This document shows positions 1 through 8,984 of a stretch of 64,000 nt of DNA, piece after piece. The notes beneath the pieces are model-generated. The model did not search any database. It was not told the DNA's origin and saw nothing but the letters and a program-made list of their open reading frames with translations. How positions within the stretch are numbered: the stretch's first letter is position 1; each line of letters begins with the position of its first letter. The stretch is from Rhizopus sp. PT2906 (lineage: Eukaryota > Mucoromycota > Mucoromycetes > Mucorales > Rhizopodaceae). The stretch is taken from positions 1-64,000 of the forward strand of contig JAMYHX010000025.1 in the NCBI GenBank assembly GCA_025529335.1, in the 5' to 3' direction. The translations under genes and the position numbers were made by a program.

Positions 1-129
1 ATCGGGGTGGACTTGCTTCAAGACCTTGTAGATATAAGAGGAGTAAGTTTCACGACGAGCAAGTCTCTTCTTCTTGTTGTCCTTGGGAACGTTCTTCTTG
101 GTTTCCTTAGTAGCGGTTTCAGCAGCCAT
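1..129 (-). CDS. HTB: Histone H2B, N-terminal part (cut by window edge)
   Basis: Core nucleosome subunit that pairs with H2A. Only the first 43 codons lie in the window; the ATG is at 127-129 on the minus strand. The tail (MAAETATKETKKNVPKDNKK) differs from that of the second H2B gene at 4707, but from the KKKRLARRETYSSY motif onward the visible nucleotides are identical to that gene. The gene is divergent from the H2A at 554 across a shared 424-bp promoter. No intron is seen in the visible part. Identity is certain; whether the rest is intact cannot be seen. Confidence 0.97.
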   Translation of the reverse strand, partial: MAAETATKETKKNVPKDNKKKRLARRETYSSYIYKVLKQVHPD

Positions 130-553
130 GTTTAATGATAATTATGAAAAATTGGAAAAAAGGCTCTCAAAATTCAGTTGGTTTTATATAGAAAAACAGA
201 GTCGTGACTTGGTTTTCCGAAAAGGAAATTTTTAGGTCTATGACGGGGCCATCCTCAGATTGCCTTTGAAAACAATAAAGACTTATACTTGTTTCGCGAA
301 ACAAACGCGTTTTTCAAAGGAATTTGAGGTCAAAGAAGTTGTCTGTAAAGGAAAAAAAATTTGAACAAAAAATCTTTTTTTTGCCCTGTCATTTTTTACA
401 AGGATGGTGTTTGTCATCTTTTTAAAATTCAAGTAAAAAAAAAAAAAAACGCGGAATTTGAAAAGAAGGGGGTTCCAATTTTGCATATATAAAGGACAGT
501 CTTGATCTTTTTTTCTGCCTTTTTTCAATACTTGTTAACTTACAACTTTAAAA
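130..553. promoter_or_regulatory. Bidirectional H2B/H2A promoter
   Basis: Divergent intergenic region with a TATA-like box for each gene: TATATAAAAC on the minus strand at 181-190 for H2B, and TATATAAA at 486-493 for H2A, about 50-70 bp before each ATG. The middle contains TTTCGCGAAA (292-301) next to ACGCGT (305-310). These match the SCB/MCB (E2F-like) core sites that drive G1/S transcription in fungi. The site calls are by eye; factor binding is inferred. Confidence 0.65.
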
Positions 554-949
554 ATGTCTGGTGGAAAATCTGGTGGAAAGTCTGCTGCTGGCTCCAAGTC
601 CCAAACCCGTTCTTCTAAGGCCGGTCTTCAATTCCCTGTCGGTCGTATTCACCGTCTTCTCCGTCGTGGTAACTATGCCCAACGTGTTGGTGCTGGTGCT
701 CCCGTCTATCTTGCTGCCGTTCTTGAATACCTCGCTGCTGAAATTCTCGAATTAGCTGGTAACGCTGCTCGTGATAACAAGAAGTCTCGTATCATCCCTC
801 GTCACCTTCAATTGGCCATCCGTAACGATGAAGAATTGAACAAGCTCCTTGGTCATGTCACCATTGCCCAAGGTGGTGTTCTCCCCAACATTCACGCTTC
901 CTTGTTGCCCACCAAGTCCAAGAAGGCTGGTGCTTCTCAAGAGCTCTAA
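554..949 (+). CDS. HTA: Histone H2A (copy 1)
   Basis: Complete intronless 131-aa core histone. It has the RSSKAGLQFPVGRIHR start of the histone fold, the acidic-patch region and a C-terminal SQEL. SQ(E/D)-hydrophobic is the motif phosphorylated after DNA damage (gamma-H2A), so this serves as both canonical and H2A.X-type histone, as is usual in fungi. TATA box at 486-493. The coding sequence matches the inverted copy at 3832-4227 at 395 of 396 positions (the one change is near codon 128, TCT versus TCC, both Ser), while flanks are unrelated. Confidence 0.99.
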   Translation: MSGGKSGGKSAAGSKSQTRSSKAGLQFPVGRIHRLLRRGNYAQRVGAGAPVYLAAVLEYLAAEILELAGNAARDNKKSRIIPRHLQLAIRNDEELNKLLGHVTIAQGGVLPNIHASLLPTKSKKAGASQEL

Positions 950-1670
950 GGAGTTTATCGTACATTCAAATAGCATTTATTCTATAAAATTTGATATCCC
1001 CCAAAAATCTATTTTTCCTTATTTATGTATAAATTTTACAGCTACAAAAAAGAAGGACCTTCAACCCTATCTTTTCTTTATTTTTGGGCTTTATTGTAAA
1101 TAAATTCTCATTTTAAAAAGCGAAATTTTTTTTTTGTAGACAGTAAGCTTTGTTGATTGTGAAAATAGTCAATCAAATGACGTAAAAACGTTGTCTGATA
1201 TGTTAGGGTTCTTTATGTACAAAAATAGTAAGTTGGTACCCGATCATACTAATTTGTCTTACGTTACGATATTTCCAAATTTGTATAAATCTTCAATCAG
1301 TCATATGGTTTGCCTGTCATTTTTTAGTAATCATTTTTCTTGAAAAGAAATGGAAAGCAAATATTTCATGATATTAGTGTTGCCTTGGCGATGTAAAGTT
1401 ATTTTGGTTGTCCTGACGATTTTATACCTTGTCTAACGAAGATACATGCAATTGGTGCATGTATGTACCTGCTTAAAAAGGATTCATATAAATAAAAAGC
1501 ACATTCCATTTTGTGGTATTTTTTTTAAAAAAAAGTTCATTTTATTTATGAAATAATGAAAATAAAAACTGTACAAATGAAAAACTTTCTTTTCATATTA
1601 AAAATATTTATTGTCGTGTTGTTGCTGTTGCTGCTGAGATGTATTTAGAGTCGTTGTTTGTGAAGGGTAT
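950..1670. other. Intergenic, tail-to-tail H2A and H3 ends
   Basis: Convergent 3' regions. No gene is seen. A short GTTGTTGCTG-type trinucleotide run lies at about 1617-1637, inside the likely H3 3' UTR. The rest is A/T-rich sequence with poly(A/T) runs. Confidence 0.6.
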
Positions 1671-2081
1671 TTAAGAGCGTTCACCACGGAGACGACGAGC
1701 TAATTGAATATCCTTGGGTTGAATGGTAACACGCTTGGCGTGGATAGCAGCCAAGTTAGTATCTTCAAAGAGAGAGACTAAGTAAGCTTCGGAGGCTTCT
1801 TGGAGGGCACCAATAGCAGAAGATTGGAAACGCAAGTCAGTCTTGAAGTCTTGAGCAATTTCACGAACAAGACGTTGGAAGGGGAGCTTACGGATCAAGA
1901 GCTCAGTGGACTTTTGGTAACGACGGATTTCACGAAGAGCGACAGTACCGGGTCTGTAACGATGAGGCTTCTTGACACCACCAGTAGAGGGAGCAGACTT
2001 ACGGGCAGCCTTGGTAGCCAATTGCTTACGAGGGGCCTTACCACCAGTGGATTTACGAGCAGTTTGCTTAGTACGAGCCAT
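1671..2081 (-). CDS. HHT: Histone H3
   Basis: Complete intronless 136-codon core histone (MARTKQTARKSTGGKAPRKQ start, RRLRGERS end). All main modifiable tail residues (K4, K9, K14, K27, K36) are present. Residues around 31 (APSTGG) and 87-90 (SSAIGAL) resemble the single yeast-type H3 that serves both replication-coupled and H3.3-like roles. Divergent from H4 at 2624. TATA-like ATATAAAAGG on the minus strand at 2136-2145. No divergence or damage seen. Confidence 0.99.
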   Translation of the reverse strand: MARTKQTARKSTGGKAPRKQLATKAARKSAPSTGGVKKPHRYRPGTVALREIRRYQKSTELLIRKLPFQRLVREIAQDFKTDLRFQSSAIGALQEASEAYLVSLFEDTNLAAIHAKRVTIQPKDIQLARRLRGERS

Positions 2082-2623
2082 GTTTAATCAAGAGTGAAAA
2101 GATGAAAAAAAGGAAAAAGAAAGGAAAGTCATTGTCCTTTTATATCATCTTTGACGGACATTCAAATCTTGCTTTTTTTAACTTGAAAAATATTCTATTT
2201 TTTTTTTTTCAGTTTGCGCGTTTAACAAAAAAAAAGACAGGATATTTTTTAAACATGAGAAATGGATTCTTTCAAAATACAATAAAATAGTCTTTTTCTT
2301 AACAAAACAAACAGAATAAAGACTTTTACAATAAATCCCATTGATATCCACGACACACTTTATTTTTGTTTAGTTTCGACTTTATTTTGCATTAGTTTAT
2401 TTATAAAAGCTATACTTTTGTTTTTTTTTATTTTTTTAAAAAAATTCATTCGCGCCTCTTTTTTTTTACGTGAATCAAAAAAAGTTTTTGTTTTCAAAAC
2501 CAAAAAAAAATAACGGTGTCCCAATTTATGGTAAATCCCGTGTGACTTGACTTCGAACCTATAAAAGGGGGGACTTTTTATTCTTGTTTTTTTTTTTTTC
2601 ACTTATTCAAATTTAATAACAAA
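2082..2623. promoter_or_regulatory. Bidirectional H3/H4 promoter
   Basis: Divergent 542-bp region with TATA boxes at 2136-2145 (toward H3) and TATAAAAG at 2560-2567 (toward H4). TTTGCGCG at 2213-2220 and ATTCGCGCC at 2447-2455 are E2F/MBF-like cores and echo the CGCG sites in the other two histone promoters. Long A/T runs, which disfavour nucleosomes, flank them. Function is inferred from position and motif. Confidence 0.6.
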
Positions 2624-2935
2624 ATGACTGGTCGTGGAAAAGGTGGTAAAGGTCTCGGAAAGGGTGGTGCCAAGCGTCATCGTAAGATTCTTCGTGATAA
2701 CATTCAAGGTATTACCAAGCCTGCTATTCGTCGTCTTGCCCGTCGTGGTGGTGTCAAGCGTATCTCTGGTCTCATCTATGAAGAAACTCGTAACGTCTTG
2801 AAGTCCTTCCTCGAAAACGTTATTCGTGATGCTGTCACTTACACTGAACATGCCAAGAGAAAGACTGTTACCTCTTTGGATGTTGTCTATGCTCTCAAGA
2901 GACAAGGCCGTACCCTCTATGGTTTCGGTGGTTAA
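2624..2935 (+). CDS. HHF: Histone H4
   Basis: Complete intronless 103-codon core histone ending GRTLYGFGG. The first residues are MTGRGKGGKGLGKGG: position 2 is Thr where most H4 have Ser, so the N-terminal acetylation/phosphorylation residue differs slightly from the animal form. All acetylatable tail lysines (K5, K8, K12, K16) are present. Divergent with H3. Confidence 0.99.
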   Translation: MTGRGKGGKGLGKGGAKRHRKILRDNIQGITKPAIRRLARRGGVKRISGLIYEETRNVLKSFLENVIRDAVTYTEHAKRKTVTSLDVVYALKRQGRTLYGFGG

Positions 2936-3291
2936 GCATTCTCATCTAATATTTGCATCTTGAACCAAAAAATATATTGATTCCCATAATTAAAACTTGC
3001 AAAAACAAGTTTAGCATTTTGTATATAGCTTTTTTTGCTTCAAGCTTTTTTCTAATTTTATATTGCAAAACCAAATAAAATCCCTTGTGAAAAAAAAAAT
3101 TGTTTTATGCATTCTATGTGAATTGGGTTAGTAGTGTGTGAGATGATAGCCTTTGCCATATAAAGAAATTGTACATTACAACTATTAAAGCGAAAACCAG
3201 ACTTCTAAGGGCTTATGAATGAATACAATAGTAAACATACTTAACACAGTAGAAAGGAGTACATAAGTATACATTAGAACAATAGTCTCTG

Positions 3292-3560
3292 ATGAGCACA
3301 TGAGCACATTAGCCTCTGATTATTATATTAGTAACATTATAGAAGTATGTTTGTCTTGTTTACTATTATGTACAATAGATTTTATATCTAAGACAATAGA
3401 AAAAAGAGTATGAGTGCATCTTAAAACATCAGTACGTGAGAGCTTGAGTCACATAAGCGCACTCGCCTTTGATTACTACTACATCAGGAACATTACAGGA
3501 ACATGTCTATCTTGTTTACTAATGCATGCGATTAGCTTTATATTCAACAAAAAGAGTGCA
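3292..3560. repeat. Diverged tandem duplication
   Basis: Copy A (3292-3420) and copy B (3444-3560) follow the same order: GAG-CACAT, then (C)TCTGATTA or (C)TTTGATTA, then AACATTA, then GTCTTGTTTACT or ATCTTGTTTACT, then GAGTGCAT. A partial third copy continues to about 3592 (GTCACATTACA, then ATGTCTATCT). Copies are clearly diverged. No coding potential is seen. Confidence 0.5.
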
Positions 3561-3782
3561 TATTAGTCACATTACAAAGCATGTCTATCTCATTCCACAG
3601 ACATTCATTTTAAGTAAAGGACATACACAAAGAAAACAGTTGTTTGTACAAATAAGGCTCTTTATTTAAAGAAAAAAGCATCCATGGTATTTAAAAACTT
3701 GAAGGAATACAAATCGTAATGAAAAAATGAATACATTATGTAAAAAGTTTCGATTAGCGAGTCAGAGTGTGATTGCTAGTAT

Positions 3783-3828
3783 TGTTGTTGTTGCTGTTGC
3801 TGTTGTTGTTGTTGTTGTTGCTGTTGTT
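3783..3828. repeat. Trinucleotide (TTG/CTG) run in H2A 3' UTR
   Basis: About fifteen GTT/GCT triplets read on the plus strand, that is CAA/CAG-rich RNA directly after the stop codon of the minus-strand H2A. A shorter similar run lies after the H3 stop (about 1617-1637). Confidence 0.7.
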
Positions 3829-3831
3829 AGT

Positions 3832-4227
3832 TTAGAGCTCTTGGGAAGCACCAGCCTTCTTGGACTTGGTGGGCAACAAGGAAGCGTGAATGTTGGGGAG
3901 AACACCACCTTGGGCAATGGTGACATGACCAAGGAGCTTGTTCAATTCTTCATCGTTACGGATGGCCAATTGAAGGTGACGAGGGATGATACGAGACTTC
4001 TTGTTATCACGAGCAGCGTTACCAGCTAATTCGAGAATTTCAGCAGCGAGGTATTCAAGAACGGCAGCAAGATAGACGGGAGCACCAGCACCAACACGTT
4101 GGGCATAGTTACCACGACGGAGAAGACGGTGAATACGACCGACAGGGAATTGAAGACCGGCCTTAGAAGAACGGGTTTGGGACTTGGAGCCAGCAGCAGA
4201 CTTTCCACCAGATTTTCCACCAGACAT
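3832..4227 (-). CDS. HTA: Histone H2A (copy 2)
   Basis: Complete intronless 131-aa H2A with the same protein as the gene at 554, including the C-terminal SQEL. The nucleotide match is 395/396, in inverted orientation 2.9 kb away, and stops at the start and stop codons. Divergent from H2B at 4707; TATA-like ATATATAAG on the minus strand at 4287-4295. The near-total synonymous identity with unrelated flanks points to recent gene conversion rather than an old duplication. Confidence 0.99.
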   Translation of the reverse strand: MSGGKSGGKSAAGSKSQTRSSKAGLQFPVGRIHRLLRRGNYAQRVGAGAPVYLAAVLEYLAAEILELAGNAARDNKKSRIIPRHLQLAIRNDEELNKLLGHVTIAQGGVLPNIHASLLPTKSKKAGASQEL

Positions 4228-4706
4228 GTTTGTATGAATTGAAGTAAAAGGGAAAAAAAGGAAATTGAGCCTAAAAAAAAGAGGAGCTTATATATCTATC
4301 AGGAATGGCAGCTTTTTTTTTTTCTTTGTGCAAAAAAAGAAAAAAAAAAAAAAGAGCGTCACTCTATTTTTTAATATTATTTTTTTTACTTTCTACAAAA
4401 ATTCTTGATTAAAAAAAAAAAAAAGAAATACATGTCTTTACGCAGTGAAAAGCAAGAAAATATGAGAAAAAAAATAAAATAAATATTGTTCTGTATATTT
4501 ATACAACGCATTGCCTTCTACGCGTTTATTCTCGTGTTTATTTTCGCGTTTATATTCTCTCAATGGCATTATTTTCGCTTGCTTTTTTAACTTTAAAAAA
4601 AAAACGAGGAATTTTTTTGTCGCGAAAAAAAAGTCTACAAACTGAACATATAAAACCCAGCAGGATTTTCTTTCCTTTTTCTTTTTTTCCTCATTCAAAT
4701 CTCATC
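4228..4706. promoter_or_regulatory. Bidirectional H2A/H2B promoter
   Basis: Divergent 479-bp region. TATA boxes at 4287-4295 (toward H2A) and TATAAAA at 4650-4656 (toward H2B). CGCG-core sites: ACGCGT at 4520-4525, TTCGCGT at 4543-4549 and TCGCGAAA at 4621-4628. This is the same SCB/MCB-like class as in the H2B/H2A and H3/H4 promoters, so the whole cluster may be switched on together at G1/S. Confidence 0.65.
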
Positions 4707-5072
4707 ATGGCTCCTAAAGAATCTTCCCAAGACAAGCCCGCCACTGCCCCTAAGGCCAAGACCAGTGGTGACAAGAAGAAGAGACTTGCTCGTCGTGAAA
4801 CTTACTCCTCTTATATCTACAAGGTCTTGAAGCAAGTCCACCCCGATACCGGTATCTCCAACAAGGCCATGTCCATCTTGAACTCCTTTGTCAATGATAT
4901 CTTTGAACGTATCGCTACCGAAGCCTCCAAGTTGGCTGCTTACAACAAGCGTTCCACCATCTCTTCTCGTGAAATCCAAACCGCTGTTCGTCTCATCCTC
5001 CCTGGTGAACTCGCCAAGCACGCCGTCTCTGAAGGTACCAAGGCTGTCACCAAGTACACCAGTTCCAAATAA
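4707..5072 (+). CDS. HTB: Histone H2B (complete copy)
   Basis: Intronless 121-aa H2B. The start at 4707 gives MAPKESSQDKPATAPKAKTS, followed by the KKKRLARRETYSSY motif and ending KAVTKYTSSK; an upstream in-frame extension to 4563 crosses the TATA box and is not coding. The C-terminal lysine used for ubiquitylation is present (AVTKYTSSK). The tail differs from the partial H2B at 1-129, while the overlapping core is identical in DNA. Confidence 0.99.
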   Translation: MAPKESSQDKPATAPKAKTSGDKKKRLARRETYSSYIYKVLKQVHPDTGISNKAMSILNSFVNDIFERIATEASKLAAYNKRSTISSREIQTAVRLILPGELAKHAVSEGTKAVTKYTSSK

Positions 5073-5356
5073 GCTACTTCATTGTTTTACCCCATCAGCA
5101 AACTTCTTTTTTTTTTTATCTCAATCTCCCATATGACCAGTAGATCCCCTCACGTATTCCTACTACAATCTGCATTCTTTCAATAAAAAGGAATTCTTCA
5201 TTTGCTAATACACATATTGTCTTTCTTAACGTTTTAAGTCATTAATTCAAAATTCATGCTAAAATTTAGAATGGTTCGACAAGCAAGCGCATTTTTGATC
5301 AGTAAATTTATTTTGCACACAAGCACAAAAAAAAAGAGGGGGAAAAATTATTAGAT

Positions 5357-5966
5357 TTAGGCAATGAGTTCAACAACACCACCGGCTTCCTTGATCTTCT
5401 TTTCGGCGAGTGCAGAGACGTAACGAGTACGAACAATGACGGGTTGGCTGATGGTACCCTTAGCCAAAACCTTAGCATAACCCTATTGACACAGATCAGT
5501 AATTACTTCTCTCATTACAAAATAAAATCTTACATGTTGAAGAGTATCAATGACAGGAACCTTTTCGGTGTTCTTGTACTTTTCACGAACACCTTCACCA
5601 GCAAGAGTCCAGATTTTGTCAAGGTTGATGACAGGACGCCAGAGAGGGTTCTTCTTCAAGTGGAAGTGACGCATACCGACCTTACCAAAGTAACCAGGAT
5701 GGTACTTGTCCATGTTGGTACGGTGATGGTGTTGACCACCAGCAAGACCACGACCACCAGGATGCTTTCTGTGCTTACCTATAAAATGAAAGACATTAAT
5801 CATGTGGATCATGTAATGTGTAATTCTCTTTCTTACCAACACGACCGTGACCGGCGGAAACGTGTCCACGCTTCTTTCTGTTGTGGTGAAGTCTAGTAGG
5901 CTATATGATATCAAATAGTGAGTGAGGGTTGTCCTATGGCTGGATGGATTGATAGATGTTTACCAT
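5357..5966 (-). CDS. RPL28: 60S ribosomal protein uL15 (L28/L27a)
   Basis: Large-subunit ribosomal protein of 145 aa, spliced from four exons: 5964-5966 (the ATG alone), 5837-5900, 5534-5778 and 5357-5482. The frame closes exactly (438 nt). Family marks: PTRLHHNRKKRGHVSAGHGR at the start, the KHRKHPGGRG motif, and the conserved C-terminal GGVVELIA. Introns have GTAAG-type donors. A coding exon that is only the start codon is common in fungal ribosomal protein genes. Codon choice is highly biased, as in the histone genes, consistent with strong expression. Confidence 0.97.
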
Positions 5967-6538
5967 GGCTGAAAATGCTTTACTGAATAGAGAAGGGGAA
6001 AAACGATTTCTAGTTTAGCTTCTCTTCTATAATGTGGATGGAGCGGCTACAGTCATCAGCAGTGGACTAGCCGCTCACCTAACTCCGAGTATTATTTCCA
6101 CCAAAAATCATGGTCCGGACCGAACTGGTATTTAATTAATCTTATTTCACAATAACATCTCACAAGTCTGGAGGTGTGGCCAATTTTTCCTATTGTGTCG
6201 ATTTCTTTCAAGGCGGTTGACTCATTATCAAAATAATTGGGTACGTATTCTGTCTTCTCCTCCCCTATAGTTTAGACATAAATAACCAATTTGAAACACT
6301 TTGTGTGAAAGGCTATTTAACAACACGAGTTGATTAATCAACTCGTGAGGGGTTTATACATAATTGTCTTGATTGTCAATTCGTGTAAATGAATTACTTG
6401 TAGTTACAAAATACAATCAAGACAAAGTTTGTGGAAACTTCTCACAGAAAATACTTTTCTTTTGTTCAAAGAAGAAATAAATATCCTTTTTTTTTTAAAG
6501 AATATCAAGTTTTACTTTTTAAAGTAACTGTAAACAGA
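5967..6538. promoter_or_regulatory. uL15 upstream / SDR downstream region with palindromes
   Basis: This region is both the promoter side of uL15 and the 3' side of the dehydrogenase gene. It holds a perfect 24-bp palindrome at 6324-6347 (half-site CACGAGTTGATT) and, 16 bp further on, a hairpin with 13-bp perfect arms (6364-6376 and 6413-6425, TTGTCTTGATTGT and its complement). No gene is seen. The palindrome could be a regulatory site, a terminator-like structure or a transposon footprint. Confidence 0.5.
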
Positions 6539-7595
6539 TTACAACTTGGAGCCTTGAAGAGCTCCACCGTCAACGGTGATAACAGCTCCAGCAGTGTATT
6601 GACCAGCACGTGAGGCAAGATAGATACAAGTACCAGCAATGTCTTCAGGGCTACCAATACGGCCAACAGGAACACCAGCAACGATGACATCGCCAAACTG
6701 TTTTAGAGTAGCAGCCATCATCTTGGAGGGGAAAGAGCCAGGAGCAATTGCATTAACAAGAATATGTTCTCTACCTAATCTACCAGCCAAGTGACGAGAC
6801 AAGTGATGAACAGCAGCCTTTGAGGATGAGTAAGCATAGGTTTCCATTCCAGGAGCCTGCGTAAATGATGTATGATTAGCCACTACTAAAACGAGAGAAA
6901 AGAGGTCAACTTACGGAAATACCATTAATTGAGCCAATGTTGATCACGCGAGAAGGATTTTCTGCAGTGGCCTTGGCTCTCAAAAGAGGAAGACAGCTAT
7001 GAATGAAAATAGTTGGTAACTTACTCTTTTTTTTTTGCTTATCTCGACTTACGCCTGTGTTAATGTGAATATACGAGTGACATTAAGATTCATCACTTTT
7101 TGGAAAGCAGCATCAGGATATTCATCAAGAGGAGCTCCCCAAGTAGCACCAGCATTGTTGACAAGTACATCCAAATCTTGTATAATGTCAGTTATATTCC
7201 TCCTATCAATATTAATGTACTTACGGTCCTCGCGTTTACTAAGCTCCTCAACTAATCTTTTGATATCCTCAATACTTTGTAAATCGGCTGGCAATGCGAT
7301 ACATTTTCCAGGTCCTAAAGCGTTCAATTTGGCAGCAACCTTGTATAGTTGTTTAGCTTTCTTTTTCTATTTCTATAAAATAAACTGCTTACTTCATCAC
7401 AAGCCTTTGCTGAACGACTACTGATATACACCTTGGCACCACCTTGAACGAAGCCCTAATGTATTGATTAGCTTCTTATGCCGTTATAGATCATAACATG
7501 TCACCTACAGTTGCAATCATTTCACCGATACCACGAGAACCACCGGTAACGAGAACAACCTTGTCCTTAACACTGAAAAGGGCTTGAATATCCAT
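6539..7595 (-). CDS. Short-chain dehydrogenase/reductase (RhlG/FabG-like)
   Basis: NAD(P)H-dependent oxidoreductase of 262 aa from six exons (7509-7595, 7393-7455, 7225-7339, 7053-7176, 6915-6996, 6539-6856; 789 nt, frame closes). It has the Rossmann TGGSRGIG near residue 20, NNAG, and the catalytic YxxxK (YAYSSSK) with an upstream Ser region, plus the VDGGALQG C-terminus. The pattern resembles 3-oxoacyl reductases annotated as rhamnolipid RhlG-like; the substrate cannot be told from sequence. The third intron (7177-7224, 48 nt) is in frame without stops, so its retention would insert 16 residues just before the VLVNNAG motif. Confidence 0.9.
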
Positions 7596-8684
7596 GATAT
7601 AGTAAAATAGTTGTTTTTGGTAAAACAGGAGCTGTTAAAAGAGCGTTGAAAAAGAGAATTGTTTATATTTGAATTCAGCTTAGTAACGAGATATACAACT
7701 TTGTATAAAATGCAGACAATTAAAAAAAGTTCAAAATTACATAATGAATATATTGTGGGAAACGCTGAAAGGGAGTAAATCTTTCTCCCCCCAAAAAGAT
7801 AATCAAAGTGAATCATAGCCAATTTGATTTTTTATGTATTGTTTAATTTACACTATTAATATGCTTTGTAATAGTGTGTCCTCTATTTGTGCTGTTTTAT
7901 GCTTATCAGTCAATGGACACGGGCTGATTGTTAAAGAGAAAGTGACAGGAACTATAGCAACATTGAGCATTTCTGAATTGTAATGTAATAATACAGAAAT
8001 CAATAAGTTTAAGCATACACAGATTAGCCTCTCATTTCAAATATATCTAATATTTCACACTGTTTAATCAAAAGACTACTTTCAAGCAATAAGCACCACC
8101 GTTTTTCAACGAATGATAACTGCATTGATTTCATTAGAATTAGAAACAAAGACAAAGTAGATTAAAGAATGAATTGTAATATGCATCTCATAATTATGAT
8201 CACTGTGTCAAAAAAAGCTTTTGCATTGGCTTTTTATAAAAATAGGAGTCGCTGTGCCTAAATGATACGGTTGTGGTATTTTTGAGACTCTCTAAGATTG
8301 AGTATTACTTTTGCGATTCATAAATGTGTAGATTTATGATAAAGGCACCCTGTGTTCTACATCTACGCGTAGAAAATACGTCTCATTTTGGCCATAAAAA
8401 AACTATACTAGTTCCGCTTAAAATCAGATTGAAACAAACTCAGTCTGTCTATATATTTACGCATATCGCAAATAACTACCGCAATAATATCCTCATAGGT
8501 TCTTATGAGAACAAGAGAAAGGTGATTTTTCTACTCCCCTCTAGGAAAAAAGAAAAAAAAAGAAAAGGAATGAGTAAAAAACACGCTTTTATAGTTTTAA
8601 AAAAATGACAGGGCATTAAATTGGGTTTAAAAACGGAGAACAAAACGGTCACGATAAAAAGAGAAATGATTGGACAATATAATT
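7596..8684. other. Intergenic, SDR upstream region
   Basis: No confident gene. A 94-codon ATG-initiated ORF at 8324-8608 has no recognisable motif and a lysine-rich low-complexity end, so it is not called. The sequence is A/T-rich and ends at the DIRS element. Confidence 0.4.
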
Positions 8685-8744
8685 ATTGTGGGTTGTACCT
8701 ACCACAATTGCCGTTGCCTCCACTTCGACCTCGGGTGTGGTTAT

Positions 8745-8824
8745 TAGGCTTTCTAGCCGTGCTTTATTCTCAGTAATATAAGAAATAAAAAATTTCTACT
8801 TATTGTTCTCTTTACATCTTTCTA
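8745..8824. repeat. DIRS left inverted terminal repeat
   Basis: Reverse complement closely matches 10936-11016 (shared blocks TAGAAAGATGTAAAGAGAAC, ACTGAGAATAAAGC, GGCTAGAAAGCCTA) with a few substitutions. A related end is found at about 53320-53410 in the second copy and around 36380-36455 as a remnant. Confidence 0.85.
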
Positions 8825-8984
8825 AGCCGCGCATCGTGGTACACAAATGTCAGATTGTGGTCTTACAGAAGCACAAATTATTGAGCTCACCTAGCGTCAC
8901 ACCGCACAGGCCGGTAGAGACAAATCAACAAAGTATGTCTGACCAAGTGAAATCCCCGAGGATCTAGAAGAGCCTTCCAGCAAG

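Larger units (their letters stand above)
2936..3831. other. H4-H2A convergent spacer with diverged repeats
   Basis: Nearly 900 bp with no gene. It contains two diverged head-to-tail copies of a roughly 120-bp sequence (3292-3420 and 3444-3560) plus a partial third, and a (GTT/GCT)n trinucleotide run at about 3783-3828 directly after the H2A stop codon. Confidence 0.55.

Noticed and set aside
561..1103. Extra ORFs overlapping the H2A, H3, H4 and H2B genes on both strands
   Set aside because: They are out-of-frame or antisense readings of highly biased histone codons; the same shadows appear over both H2A copies.
5444..5914. Long plus-strand ORF of 150 codons over the uL15 gene, and an unspliced minus-strand ORF of 143 codons
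   Set aside because: The plus ORF is antisense to the spliced uL15 gene; the minus ORF reads through two introns.
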